A stretch of 64,000 nt of DNA from Mycobacteroides chelonae CCUG 47445 (lineage in GTDB: Bacteria; Actinomycetota; Actinomycetes; Mycobacteriales; Mycobacteriaceae), in NCBI RefSeq assembly GCF_001632805.1, contig NZ_CP007220.1:4030001-4094000 (forward strand), given 5' to 3'. Positions 1 to 7,778 of the stretch are shown here, piece after piece. Positions within the stretch are counted from its first letter, which is position 1; each line of letters opens with the position of its first letter. Position numbers and translations under genes: made by a program. Under the pieces are notes generated by a model, which ran no database searches, was not told where the DNA came from, and saw only the letters and a program-made list of their open reading frames with translations.

Positions 1-44
1 TTGCCAGTCACCTTGGGTGCATCCGGTGTGACGGTGTCTGTCAT
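1..44 (-). CDS. 5' end of an unidentified protein (runs off left edge)
   Basis: An ATG on the minus strand opens a reading frame that begins MTDTVTPDAPKVTG and leaves the window after about 14 codons. It lies 9 bp downstream of the stop of the short-chain dehydrogenase and on the same strand, so it is probably the next gene of that redox operon. In M. tuberculosis the comparable mymA region pairs a monooxygenase, a hydrolase and an SDR, so a hydrolase or another oxidoreductase would fit. Nothing in these residues identifies the family. Confidence 0.5.
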   Translation of the reverse strand, partial: MTDTVTPDAPKVTG

Positions 45-53
45 CGACGGCGC

Positions 54-917
54 CTAGAGCTCGATACCGAAACGGGCCGCGATCTTCTTGCCCGGCCCGT
101 ACTTGCCGAATCCGTAGAACGGCGCCATCAGATCCCCGTAACGCGGGCCGATGATGCGCGGTATCGCGTCGAACACCCGAGCATCGGGACCGATCAACAC
201 GCGGGGCCGATTCTTCTCGACACCCCGCAGAATGATCCGCGCCGCCGAGTCCGGCCGGGTGATCGCCGCGAGCTGGAAGCCCTTTCGGACGGTTTCCCGG
301 TCGACTCCCTCCGGGATACCGCGCGCGCTCGAGGCGATATTGGTCTTGATCCCGCCGGGGTGCACACAGGTGACTCCCACGGGGTACTTGGCCGCCCGGA
401 TCTCCTGACGCAGCGCCTCGGTGAAGCCACGAACGGCGAATTTCGCTGCGTTATAGGCACTCTGAGATGGAATGCCCATGAATCCAAACACCGACGACAC
501 ATTGATGATGTGGCCATCGCCCGATTCGATGAGATGCGGCAGGAAGGCCTTGGTGCCGTGCGCAACACCCCAGAAGTTGATGTTCATCAACCAGTCAAAG
601 TCGTCCCATTCCATGTCTTTGACGTCGGCGGACAGTGCCACCCCGGCGTTGTTGAACACCAGGTTGACCTGACCGAACTCGTTCTTGACGTCGGCCGCAT
701 GGGCGTACACGGCGGCCCGGTCGGCGACGTCGAGTTCAAAGGGGATGGCGGTCGCGCCGGCCTTCTCGCAACGCCCGGCGGTGTCGGCCACGCCCGCGGT
801 GTCGACATCCGAGAGCGCCAACCGCGCACCGCGCTGGGCCAGATTCAAGGCCAGGCTGCGGCCGATACCCGAACCGGCACCGGTGATGACGGCGACCTTG
901 TTGTCGAAGTTCTTCAT
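54..917 (-). CDS. Short-chain dehydrogenase/reductase (SadH-like)
   Basis: A 287-residue classical SDR, probably an NAD(P)-dependent alcohol/ketone oxidoreductase in the cytoplasm. The N-terminal nucleotide motif TGAGSGIG (about residues 12-19), the NNAG motif (about 90-93), the catalytic Ser in NVSS and the YNAAK motif (about 155-159) are all intact, so it should be active. It ends with a basic tail of about 40 residues, as in the M. tuberculosis SadH-type proteins of the mymA locus. It is the third gene of a leftward operon, 33 bp behind the flavin monooxygenase, which suggests it reduces or oxidises the carbonyl product or precursor of that enzyme. The substrate is unknown. Confidence 0.85.
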   Translation of the reverse strand: MKNFDNKVAVITGAGSGIGRSLALNLAQRGARLALSDVDTAGVADTAGRCEKAGATAIPFELDVADRAAVYAHAADVKNEFGQVNLVFNNAGVALSADVKDMEWDDFDWLMNINFWGVAHGTKAFLPHLIESGDGHIINVSSVFGFMGIPSQSAYNAAKFAVRGFTEALRQEIRAAKYPVGVTCVHPGGIKTNIASSARGIPEGVDRETVRKGFQLAAITRPDSAARIILRGVEKNRPRVLIGPDARVFDAIPRIIGPRYGDLMAPFYGFGKYGPGKKIAARFGIEL

Positions 918-950
918 CGTTTCTCGCTTCTTTTGGACGGAAGTGGCGGC

Positions 951-2555
951 CTAGCGTGCGGACAAGCTTGGCGAGGTCTGCCGGGGACCCTCCGCGAGGG
1001 GAATGGTCTTGCGCACAGCCGGGCGTACCGCGCCTTCGAATTCATACTCGGTGGGATCGACTTTCCTTGTCTGCGACCAGTATTCGAAGGTGAATCCGGA
1101 CCACAACGTCCGGTTCTTGCCGTGCTCGTCCAGGTACCAGCTCTGGCAACCGCCGTTGTTCCAGACCGAGCCCTGCAGCTTGCGCTGAACCTCGGCGTTG
1201 AACCGGTCCTGGGCTTCGCGGGTAGGCACAATCGCCTGGGCGTAGGCCTCATCAACGTGTTTGATGGCCTCGGTGACGTAATGGATCTGCGACTCGATCA
1301 TGAACACGATCGAGTTGTGGCCCAGCCCGGTGTTGGGGCCCAGGAGGAAGAACAGGTTGGGCATGCCGGCGATCGTGATGCCGCGATGAGCGGTGACACC
1401 CTCTGCCGACCAACGGTCGCCGAGGTCCTCGCCGTTCTGGCCCTTCAGATCCAGGTACTTGTACGAGTCGGTGACGTGGAAACCGGTGCCGAAGATGATG
1501 GCGTCGACCTTGCGCTCGACTCCGTCGCCGGTGACAACGCCGTCGGCGGTCACCCGCGTGATGGACTCGGTGACCAGTTCCGTCTTCGGGTTCTCGATCG
1601 CCTTGTAGTACGTGGCCGAGCCCAACAGTCGTTTGCACCCGGCCCGGTAATCCGGTGTGACCTTCCGGCGTACGTCCGGATCCGAGATCTGGCTCTTGAT
1701 GTACGCACGACCCAGCAGCTCAACGCCTTTCAGCAAGGCCGGGCGCCGGTTCATCGCGTATGCGCCGGCCTCGGCGCCGAAGTACATGCCGCTGCGGAAC
1801 AACGCCCGCAGGCCCGGGATGCTCGCAAAGGCCCGCTTGGCCGCCGGCCCGAATTCGACATTGCTGCGCGGCAGCACCCACGGCGGAGTGCGCTGAAAGA
1901 GTTTCAGCTCGCCTACCTTGCCGACGATCTCGGGGACGAACTGAATAGCGCTGGCACCCGTTCCGATGACGGCGACCCTCTTGCCGGTGAGGTCGAAGTC
2001 GTGGTTCCACTGCGCGGAATGGAAGACCGGCCCCTCGAATCGGTCGAGGCCGTCGATCTCCGGGATGCTCGGAATGTGCAAGGCGCCGACCCCCGAGATG
2101 AGGAACTGGCAGATGTACTCCTGCCCACTCTCGGTGAACACATGCCAGCGGTACTCACTCTCATCCCAATACCCGCGAGTGACGCGTGTGTTGAAGGTGA
2201 CATGCCGATACAAGCCGTACTTGGCGGCGACTTCCTTGAGATAGTCGAAGATCTCGGGCTGCCTGGAAAAGAGTTGATCCCAGTTCGACCGCGGCTCGAA
2301 CGAGAAGGAGTAGAGGTGCGTCGGCACATCGCACGCCGCACCGGGATAGGTGTTGTCGCGCCAGGTGCCACCCATTTCACCGGCCTTTTCCAGAATGACG
2401 AACGGCACCCCCATCTTCTGCAGCGCGATCGCAGCACCGATACCCGAGAAACCGGTGCCGACTATCAGCGCACGGACCCGGATGGGATCGGCAGAGCCGC
2501 TGTCGATCACAGTGTCAGGCTGCTGTTCTTCGGACGGTGCATCGGTGACAGTCAT
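951..2555 (-). CDS. Flavin-containing (Baeyer-Villiger-type) monooxygenase
   Basis: A 534-residue NAD(P)H- and FAD-dependent monooxygenase. The FAD site GTGFSGIG lies near residue 36, a WRDNTYPGAACD segment follows as in EthA/BVMO proteins, the second dinucleotide motif GTGASAIQ is near 195, and FEGPVFHSAQWN is a slightly degenerate BVMO fingerprint (the usual motif ends in WP or WD). Its likely reaction is insertion of oxygen next to a ketone, or S/N-oxygenation. I prefer the ATG at 2555 to a TTG three codons upstream. It sits between the diiron gene and the SDR on one strand, with an unusual hairpin (2600-2640) just upstream of the start. Confidence 0.88.
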   Translation of the reverse strand: MTVTDAPSEEQQPDTVIDSGSADPIRVRALIVGTGFSGIGAAIALQKMGVPFVILEKAGEMGGTWRDNTYPGAACDVPTHLYSFSFEPRSNWDQLFSRQPEIFDYLKEVAAKYGLYRHVTFNTRVTRGYWDESEYRWHVFTESGQEYICQFLISGVGALHIPSIPEIDGLDRFEGPVFHSAQWNHDFDLTGKRVAVIGTGASAIQFVPEIVGKVGELKLFQRTPPWVLPRSNVEFGPAAKRAFASIPGLRALFRSGMYFGAEAGAYAMNRRPALLKGVELLGRAYIKSQISDPDVRRKVTPDYRAGCKRLLGSATYYKAIENPKTELVTESITRVTADGVVTGDGVERKVDAIIFGTGFHVTDSYKYLDLKGQNGEDLGDRWSAEGVTAHRGITIAGMPNLFFLLGPNTGLGHNSIVFMIESQIHYVTEAIKHVDEAYAQAIVPTREAQDRFNAEVQRKLQGSVWNNGGCQSWYLDEHGKNRTLWSGFTFEYWSQTRKVDPTEYEFEGAVRPAVRKTIPLAEGPRQTSPSLSAR

Positions 2556-2599
2556 GTGGCGCAATCGCTTTCTGTTTTCGAAGGTGGACCCTTGGCACG

Positions 2600-2640
2600 G
2601 CAGAACTGGCTCATTGCCACCGGCAACGAGCCAGTTCTGC
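2600..2640 (-). other. Strong intergenic hairpin inside the redox operon
   Basis: The 85 bp between the diiron and monooxygenase genes hold a near-perfect hairpin. The outer arms GCAGAACTGGCTC (2600-2612) and GAGCCAGTTCTGC (2628-2640) pair over 13 bp. The inner arms TTGCC and GGCAA pair over 5 bp around a 3-base loop, with one A/C mismatch between the two sections. No T-run follows in the direction of transcription (leftward). It may be a tail-less attenuator/terminator or an RNA-stabilising element that sets the ratio of the two proteins. Confidence 0.7.
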
Positions 2641-2648
2641 TGTCGCGC

Positions 2649-3632
2649 TTATCGCGACTTGATCTCGGCCAGGATGTCGTCGGGCATCGCCCGCGACATC
2701 CGCAACAGTCGCCCGGTGAATTTGCCATCCAGGAAACCGATCTCGTGCATGAAGCGCATCAGCGGCTCCGATACCCATGTCGCGTTCTCGCGGTAATTCG
2801 GTGACGTCAGGAAGGCATACAAGCCGCGCAGGGGATGAATACCCACCGACCGGTACGCCTTCGGGTTGAACAGCACCGGATAGATGCCGATCACCGAAAG
2901 GGCGAAGACCGCGCGGTGGAACGCGTTGGAGACCGGGCCCCGCTCGGAGATCTGACGCACCAGTTCCTCACGCGCATAGGTGATATGCCGCGCCTCCTCC
3001 AGCACATGGATCTTCATGAGCTGACGGGCGTGCGGCTGCACCGTCTCGTCCATCATCGTTTCGCGCTGCGCGCGGTCGAGCACCTCTTCGACCAGCAGCA
3101 GTCCCCCCAGACCCGAGGGACCGAGGGGCACCAGACCAAGGAGCCGAATGACGCGCGTCGCGAACTTGGGATAGGTGTACGGCTCGATGCCGAGCTTGTT
3201 CACGAGACGACCGAACATGGTGGAGTGCCGAGCTTCCTCGCTGATCTCGGTCAGCGCGTAACGGCCGTGATCGGTCGCTCCCCCGTTCTGCTCGACAACC
3301 TGCCGCCACAGCATGGCGCTCAGGCCGGTCTCTACGTAGATGCCGAAGCTGAGCACGGAGCCGAGCTCATGACGCGTCAGTTCGATGCGCTGTTCCTCGG
3401 TCAGCTTGTCCCACAGCTTGGTGCCGTACAGCGACGTCCGGCGCGGCGTGGCCCAATACAACCCGGGCACGATCGGCGCGTCCCAATCGATGTCGACTTC
3501 GCCGTCGTAGGCACGCTCCGCGGCCGAACGCAGCAACCGCTGCGCCGTCTTCTGCCGGTCGCCCACGGACTTGCCCCGTACCGACGAGGCGCCGGCCTCG
3601 TGCAGTGCGGTTGGTTGGTCGATGGTCGTCAT
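2649..3632 (-). CDS. AurF-like non-haem diiron oxygenase
   Basis: A 327-residue protein of the p-aminobenzoate N-oxygenase (AurF, PF11583) family, which uses a carboxylate/His-bridged diiron centre to oxygenate substrates. Candidate ligands fit AurF spacing: E101, E133 and H136 (in SEEARH), E182 or E183, H209, E213 and H216 (in IHVLEEARH). The set is complete, so this is predicted to be an active oxygenase. The native substrate of the mycobacterial members is not known to me. It heads a leftward operon with a flavin monooxygenase and an SDR. The ATG at 3632 is preceded by a GGAGGG-like ribosome site (bases 3640-3645 in reverse). The AGTACCCG element found at the next gene's promoter recurs upstream. 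Confidence 0.82.
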   Translation of the reverse strand: MTTIDQPTALHEAGASSVRGKSVGDRQKTAQRLLRSAAERAYDGEVDIDWDAPIVPGLYWATPRRTSLYGTKLWDKLTEEQRIELTRHELGSVLSFGIYVETGLSAMLWRQVVEQNGGATDHGRYALTEISEEARHSTMFGRLVNKLGIEPYTYPKFATRVIRLLGLVPLGPSGLGGLLLVEEVLDRAQRETMMDETVQPHARQLMKIHVLEEARHITYAREELVRQISERGPVSNAFHRAVFALSVIGIYPVLFNPKAYRSVGIHPLRGLYAFLTSPNYRENATWVSEPLMRFMHEIGFLDGKFTGRLLRMSRAMPDDILAEIKSR

Positions 3633-3665
3633 TGATCCCGCCCTCCAATTTTATGCATTACTTTC

Positions 3666-3691
3666 AGTACCCGTTACTTTGAGTCTTAACG
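3666..3691. promoter_or_regulatory. AGTACCCG half-site upstream of the diiron gene
   Basis: Bases 3666-3673 read AGTACCCG, identical to both arms of the dyad at 4736-4764. The next bases contain an overlapping weak dyad CGTTA...TAACG (3672-3676 and 3687-3691). The element lies about 35 bp upstream of the ATG at 3632. The shared octamer suggests one regulator controls both AurF-like genes, but only a half-site is conserved here. Confidence 0.4.
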
Positions 3692-3723
3692 TTGCACCCT
3701 GGTTTGTCAATCCCCGAGCGGGG

Positions 3724-4707
3724 TCATAAAAGCCCGCGACCTCCGAGAATCGACCTCGCAGCGCTGGTCGTGAACATTCCTGCGTCCTGAGCAATGTCGA
3801 GGTATCGCCGCAACAACACCTGATTGCGGTGGCGACTGTTCTCGCTCCGCGCCGCCGCCCTGCGGCCGGCCCGCTCGGTCAGGCCCACGCTGCGGTACAC
3901 CTGCGGACGCACGATCAGCGAGGTCGCCAACACCGTCAACAGCGCAACCGAGATATCGGCCGGGGCGGCGGGCAGATACCTCCGGGCATCCACCGCGCGG
4001 TACAGCTCATCCTCGGCGAACTCGAGCTGACGGCGGCCGACCAGAACACAGATCTTTGCGACCTGCCGAACCACGGGCTGCGCCTGCTCGTCAGCCTCGA
4101 GCTCACTCATCAGCTGATGAATCAACCTGTGCAGCAAGAGGATGAATCCGCGGCCGAGAGGACCATGCGGAATGAGTGGCACGAAGAACCGCTGCAGTCG
4201 CTGCACGGCCATCGGCGCGGGTGCAAGCTCCAACCCCGTCTTGTTGATCAGCCGTCCGACCATGGTCGCGTTGCGGCTGATATCACGAACGCTGGCCAGC
4301 AGAAAGCGGGTGTAGTCATCGGCCAGCGTGTTGCCCTCAATGACATCCCGGAACATCAGTGACGCCAACGCACCCTGCGCATCCACGACAAAACTCAGCA
4401 GACTGACCAGCTCCTGGCGCGCCAGTTCGTCACGCTGCTCCACCGACAGCGCACCCCACTCGGGGGTGCCGTAGAGCGAAACCCGATGGGACGCAAGCCA
4501 ATGCATCCCTGAGCTCAGCGGTGCATCCCAGTCGATGTCCAGCTCGGGGTCGTAACTCAGCTCTGTGGCCTCGAAGAGCAATCGGCGCGCCGTCTTGAGG
4601 CGATCGCCCACCCGCCGACGACGCGTAGGAACGCCTCCATCCACCGTGGTGGCCTGGCTGAACTCGTAGTCGGTGTAGTTGATGTCTTTGTAACTACTGG
4701 ACGTCAC
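3724..4707 (-). CDS. AurF-like paralogue lacking all predicted iron ligands
   Basis: A 327-residue paralogue of the diiron protein at 2649-3632, aligning end to end with shared blocks such as LDIDWDAP, VSLYGT, MVGRLINK and VYRSVG. Every ligand position of the active paralogue is changed: E101 becomes Q111, E133 becomes I143, H136 becomes N146, the E182/E183 pair falls in LLHR, H209 becomes C220, E213 becomes G224 and H216 becomes Q227. The frame is open and well conserved otherwise, so it is not simply a decaying gene. A structural or regulatory partner of the active enzyme is a reasonable inference. It is separated from the operon by about 90 bp and has its own dyad promoter region. Confidence 0.8.
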   Translation of the reverse strand: MTSSSYKDINYTDYEFSQATTVDGGVPTRRRRVGDRLKTARRLLFEATELSYDPELDIDWDAPLSSGMHWLASHRVSLYGTPEWGALSVEQRDELARQELVSLLSFVVDAQGALASLMFRDVIEGNTLADDYTRFLLASVRDISRNATMVGRLINKTGLELAPAPMAVQRLQRFFVPLIPHGPLGRGFILLLHRLIHQLMSELEADEQAQPVVRQVAKICVLVGRRQLEFAEDELYRAVDARRYLPAAPADISVALLTVLATSLIVRPQVYRSVGLTERAGRRAAARSENSRHRNQVLLRRYLDIAQDAGMFTTSAARSILGGRGLL

Positions 4708-4735
4708 GTTGCTGTCCTCTGATCACCCAAGGTTT

Positions 4736-4764
4736 AGTACCCGTATTAAATAGTATCGGGTACT
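4736..4764. promoter_or_regulatory. Inverted repeat AGTACCCG-N13-CGGGTACT in a divergent promoter
   Basis: The divergent spacer between the ligand-less diiron paralogue (start 4707) and the DUF4873 gene (start 4827) holds AGTACCCG at 4736-4743 and its exact inverted copy CGGGTACT at 4757-4764, around an AT-rich 13-bp centre. The form is that of a dimeric repressor operator, for example TetR-type. The left octamer recurs upstream of the active diiron gene at 3666. Confidence 0.6.
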
Positions 4765-4826
4765 CTTTGTTACGCATATGTCAGCGAGCTTGCCGGGGCG
4801 GTATCCCGGTTGTCAAGAGGAGAGTC

Positions 4827-5192
4827 ATGACCCTTCCCCGACAGGACGACACCAATAGCGTCTTCAGCCATAGCCCGCATGATGATTCGGACTACATCGG
4901 CGAGGCGACGGTGACCGTTCGTGGTGTCGAGATCCCGGTAGAGCTAGAGCTCAAGGGGTACAGCGAGCCGATCGACGGCATCTACCGATGGATCGGACGC
5001 ATCCGGCCGAACGAACAGCTGACCGCGGCCGTCGGAGACGAGGCACGCGTGAATGCCACGATCCGCACCACGCATAGCGCACGGGACGCCTTCATCGGCG
5101 ACCCCGACCCGTGGAATCGGTATCGGGTGATCGGAAAGAGCACCCCGCCCTTCCACGTCGCCACCGATCTCTCGGAAGTCGAACCGGAGTAA
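4827..5192 (+). CDS. DUF4873 domain protein
   Basis: A 121-residue acidic soluble protein that matches my recollection of DUF4873: the core runs YIGEATVTVRG, then a GYSEPIDGIYRWIGR segment, then DPWNRYRVIGKSTPP. The domain is found in actinobacteria, often next to or fused with flavin monooxygenases, and has no assigned activity. I chose the ATG at 4827 because GAGGAGAG lies 5-12 bp upstream; the longer frame from 4767 has Cys/Arg-rich leading residues untypical of the family. It is transcribed away from the AurF-like genes and probably shares their regulation through the dyad at 4736. Confidence 0.72.
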   Translation: MTLPRQDDTNSVFSHSPHDDSDYIGEATVTVRGVEIPVELELKGYSEPIDGIYRWIGRIRPNEQLTAAVGDEARVNATIRTTHSARDAFIGDPDPWNRYRVIGKSTPPFHVATDLSEVEPE

Positions 5193-5201
5193 GGGTTTTC
5201 A

Positions 5202-5765
5202 CTACTGCCGTCGAGCACGAATCAGCGCGACGAGTTCGCGCTCGGCCTCGTGCAATGGTTCCACCGAGCGCGCGGCCCGCGCCTGCAACAGCGCACCCTC
5301 GATCGCGCTGACAATCAGCGATGCCACGCCTTCTGCGCCGTCGACCACACCCGAGTCCCGCAATGAACCCTCTATCTGAGCCCGCATCACCAGGAACGCA
5401 TCGTGGGCCGCAGTGCGGATCTGTTCCTCCCCCGGACCCGCGAGTGCGGCCGCCGCATGAGGGCATCCGGTGTTGAAGTCGTGAGTCTGCAGCTGATTGG
5501 TCCACCATTTGATGAATTTGGCGAGGACGTACTCGGCATCGCCACGCACCCGCAGCGCGCCGAGGAAGGCGTTGGCCTGCGCTGAGGCCTCCCGCTCAGC
5601 CTCCGCGATGAGTTCACCCTTCCCTTCCGGGAAGTGCTGATAAATGGAGTTCCGGGCCGTACCGCTGCGTTTAAGCAGATCAGCGAGGCCGGTGCCATGC
5701 ACCCCGCGTTCGCGCATCATCGCGATCGCGTTATCGATCAGCCGCTGCCGTGGACCCGGTGTCAC
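5202..5765 (-). CDS. TetR family transcriptional regulator
   Basis: A 187-residue repressor-type regulator. The N-terminal HTH spans about residues 25-45 and includes the TetR signature GTARNSIYQHFPEGKGEL. The C-terminal ligand domain is helical with the usual length. It is divergent from the thioesterase gene at 5850 and two palindromic sites lie between them, so autoregulation and control of the thioesterase/TIGR03086 pair is likely. The ligand is unknown; an acyl-CoA or aromatic compound would suit the neighbours. Confidence 0.88.
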   Translation of the reverse strand: MTPGPRQRLIDNAIAMMRERGVHGTGLADLLKRSGTARNSIYQHFPEGKGELIAEAEREASAQANAFLGALRVRGDAEYVLAKFIKWWTNQLQTHDFNTGCPHAAAALAGPGEEQIRTAAHDAFLVMRAQIEGSLRDSGVVDGAEGVASLIVSAIEGALLQARAARSVEPLHEAERELVALIRARRQ

Positions 5766-5782
5766 CTCAGCATCCTCCTCAA

Positions 5783-5835
5783 ATGGACCGATCGGTCCAT
5801 AGCCTGCTACCGTCGATATGGACCAATCAGTCTAC
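5783..5835. promoter_or_regulatory. Two palindromic operators between TetR and thioesterase genes
   Basis: Site 1 is a perfect 18-bp palindrome ATGGACCGATCGGTCCAT at 5783-5800. Site 2, ATGGACCAATCAGTCTAC at 5818-5835, is an imperfect copy 35 bp further on (three helical turns and a little more). Placement between divergent starts at 5765 and 5850 points to the adjacent TetR as the binding protein. Confidence 0.75.
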
Positions 5836-5849
5836 GCGGAAGGTGCGGT

Positions 5850-6290
5850 ATGACCATCGAAATCGAGAACCTGTCCGGACTCGAACTGCTGAAAAGCATG
5901 GGAGGAACGCCGGAGGCGACGCCACCCATTTCCCGGCTACTCGGGATGCAGCTGGAAGAAATCAGCTTCGGTTCCGTCGCGTTCAGCGTGGTCACCCGGC
6001 CTGAGTTCGCCAATCCCCTCGGCACCTTGCACGGCGGAATCTGCGCGACACTGCTCGACTCCGTCATGGGTTGTGCCGTGCACTCCACGCTCGAGGCCGG
6101 AATCGGTTACGGGACACTCGAACTCAAGGTCAACTATGTCCGTACCGTCGCTACCGACGGCGAAAAGCTGATCGCGACAGGCACGGTCTTGCACCCAGGC
6201 CGCAGGGTCGCGACCGCCGAGGGCAAGGTTATCGACTCCCAGGGACGGCTGGTGGCGCACGGGACCACCACGGTAATGGTGTATCGCTAA
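5850..6290 (+). CDS. PaaI-type hotdog thioesterase
   Basis: A 146-residue hotdog-fold protein predicted to hydrolyse acyl-CoA or aryl-CoA thioesters. The PaaI/4HBT signature is clear: NPLGTLHGGICATLLDSVMG (HGG at the start of the hot-dog helix) followed by a KVNYVRTV strand. The ATG at 5850 is chosen because the longer frame runs back through the operator region into the TetR gene. Its stop overlaps the next start by one base, indicating translational coupling. It is likely controlled by the divergent TetR. Confidence 0.85.
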   Translation: MTIEIENLSGLELLKSMGGTPEATPPISRLLGMQLEEISFGSVAFSVVTRPEFANPLGTLHGGICATLLDSVMGCAVHSTLEAGIGYGTLELKVNYVRTVATDGEKLIATGTVLHPGRRVATAEGKVIDSQGRLVAHGTTTVMVYR

Positions 6291-6826
6291 TGAGTGCCGC
6301 CGAGGACTTTCTGCGGGCCTCGTTGGCCGTTGGGACACTCATCACGGCGATACGACCGGAGCAATGGAATGAGCCGACCCCGTGTGCCGAGTGGAACCTG
6401 CGCCAGTTGGTCGACCACCTGATCGACGTGAACTATTCACTGTCCGAGCGCTTCGGCGGGCCCAGTGGCAGCGCCGACGAAGATCCCGCCGCGGCGTATC
6501 AGCTGTCGGTATCGGCATTGAGCGAGACGCTGGCACGCCCTGGGGTGCTCGAGCAGACCTATCCCGGCCCGTTCGCCCACACGAGCGGCGACAACCAGCT
6601 CCAGATTCGGATGGCCGACCTGCTGACCCACGGCTGGGACCTGGCCCAGTCCACCGGCGTTCCCGCGGACCTACCCACCGACCTCGTCGAGAATGCGCTG
6701 GGGTTCGTCGAGAAGCTTGCCGGAGCATTCGCACGGTCAGGGAAGTTCGGTACCCCACAGCCCGTCGCCGTGGATGCGCCCGTACTCGACCGGTTGGCCG
6801 CGCAGACCGGACGCACGGTTCAGTAG
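6290..6826 (+). CDS. TIGR03086-type (DinB / maleylpyruvate isomerase-like) protein
   Basis: A 178-residue protein. The start resembles TIGR03086/mycothiol-dependent isomerase N-terminal domains: LITAIRPEQWNEPTPCAEWNLRQLVDHLID, where the H in DHLID and later H in LTHGWDLAQ are the usual metal-binding positions. The family forms DinB-like four-helix bundles, often metal-binding or mycothiol-linked; the exact reaction here is unknown. It is coupled to the thioesterase by overlapping stop and start codons (TAATG). Confidence 0.78.
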   Translation: MSAAEDFLRASLAVGTLITAIRPEQWNEPTPCAEWNLRQLVDHLIDVNYSLSERFGGPSGSADEDPAAAYQLSVSALSETLARPGVLEQTYPGPFAHTSGDNQLQIRMADLLTHGWDLAQSTGVPADLPTDLVENALGFVEKLAGAFARSGKFGTPQPVAVDAPVLDRLAAQTGRTVQ

Positions 6827-6838
6827 CCGTTCGGCCGT

Positions 6839-7711
6839 TTAAAAGCGGGCCATATCCTCAAGGCGCGCGATGCGATCAGCCATCGGCGGGTGTGTCGAGA
6901 AGAGCGATGCCACCCGGTCGCCGGCCCGGAACGGGTTGGCGATCATCAGGTGCGACTGGCTGGCCAGCTGCGGCTCCGGTGGCAACGGTGCGGCCTGCAC
7001 CCCGCCGGAGATCTTGCGCAGGGCCGATGCCAGGGCCAGCGGATCTCCGGTCAGTTCGGCGCCAGACTGGTCGGCCTGATACTCACGTGAACGGGACACC
7101 GCCATTTTCACCACCGTGGCAGCAACCGGCCCCAGCATCGAAACCAGGAAAAGCGCAAAGGGATTCGGGCGGTCTTCGCCGCCACCACCGAAGAAGTTCA
7201 TGAACATCGCCATATTGGCCAGCCCTGAGATGACTGCCGCGAGCGCACCCGCCACACTCGAAATCAGGATGTCGCGGTTGTAGACATGCGAGAGCTCATG
7301 GCCCAGCACCGCGCGCAGCTCACGCTCGGAGAGCAGATCGATGATGCCTGTCGTGCAGCAGACCGCCGCATTACGCGGATTGCGGCCCGTCGCAAAGGCG
7401 TTGGGCGCATTCGTATCGCTGATGTACAGCCTGGGCATCGGCTGGCGCGCAACGGTCGCCAGCTCCCGCACGATCCGGTACATCGCGGGCTGCTGCAACT
7501 CCGTCACCGGCTGGGCGTGCATGGCACGCAACGCCAGGGTGTCGCTCTTGAAGTACACGTACGCATTCATGCCCACGGCAAACAGAACAGCCAGCAGCAG
7601 GATGCTCTTGCTGTGGAACAGCGAGCCGATGAACACGATCATCGCCGACATGCCGCCCAGCAGGAGCACTGTCTTCAGTCCGTTGGCGTGGCTCGGTCCT
7701 GCCGTCGACAT
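6839..7711 (-). CDS. htpX: Membrane zinc metalloprotease HtpX
   Basis: A 290-residue integral membrane M48 protease that degrades damaged membrane proteins. The zinc motif HELSH is in [11 protein letters not shown] (about residues 139-149), and the third ligand Glu lies in SREYQAD further on. Two hydrophobic helices near the N-terminus (about 12-50) and another pair after the motif fit the family. It corresponds to Rv0563, which also lies next to grcC1. It follows grcC1 on the same strand with a 67-bp gap. Confidence 0.92.
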   Translation of the reverse strand: MSTAGPSHANGLKTVLLLGGMSAMIVFIGSLFHSKSILLLAVLFAVGMNAYVYFKSDTLALRAMHAQPVTELQQPAMYRIVRELATVARQPMPRLYISDTNAPNAFATGRNPRNAAVCCTTGIIDLLSERELRAVLGHELSHVYNRDILISSVAGALAAVISGLANMAMFMNFFGGGGEDRPNPFALFLVSMLGPVAATVVKMAVSRSREYQADQSGAELTGDPLALASALRKISGGVQAAPLPPEPQLASQSHLMIANPFRAGDRVASLFSTHPPMADRIARLEDMARF

Positions 7712-7778
7712 GAGCTTCCCTTCCGTCTACTCGGTTCACCCAAGCTAACGAAGCAGGGGGCGCTCGGGTTCCGCGAGC

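Noticed and set aside
360..2804. Very long plus-strand frame (814 codons) across the redox operon
   Set aside because: It lies antisense to the SDR, monooxygenase and diiron genes, all of which have clear motifs. High GC leaves few stop codons in the opposite frame; the translated product has no recognisable domain.
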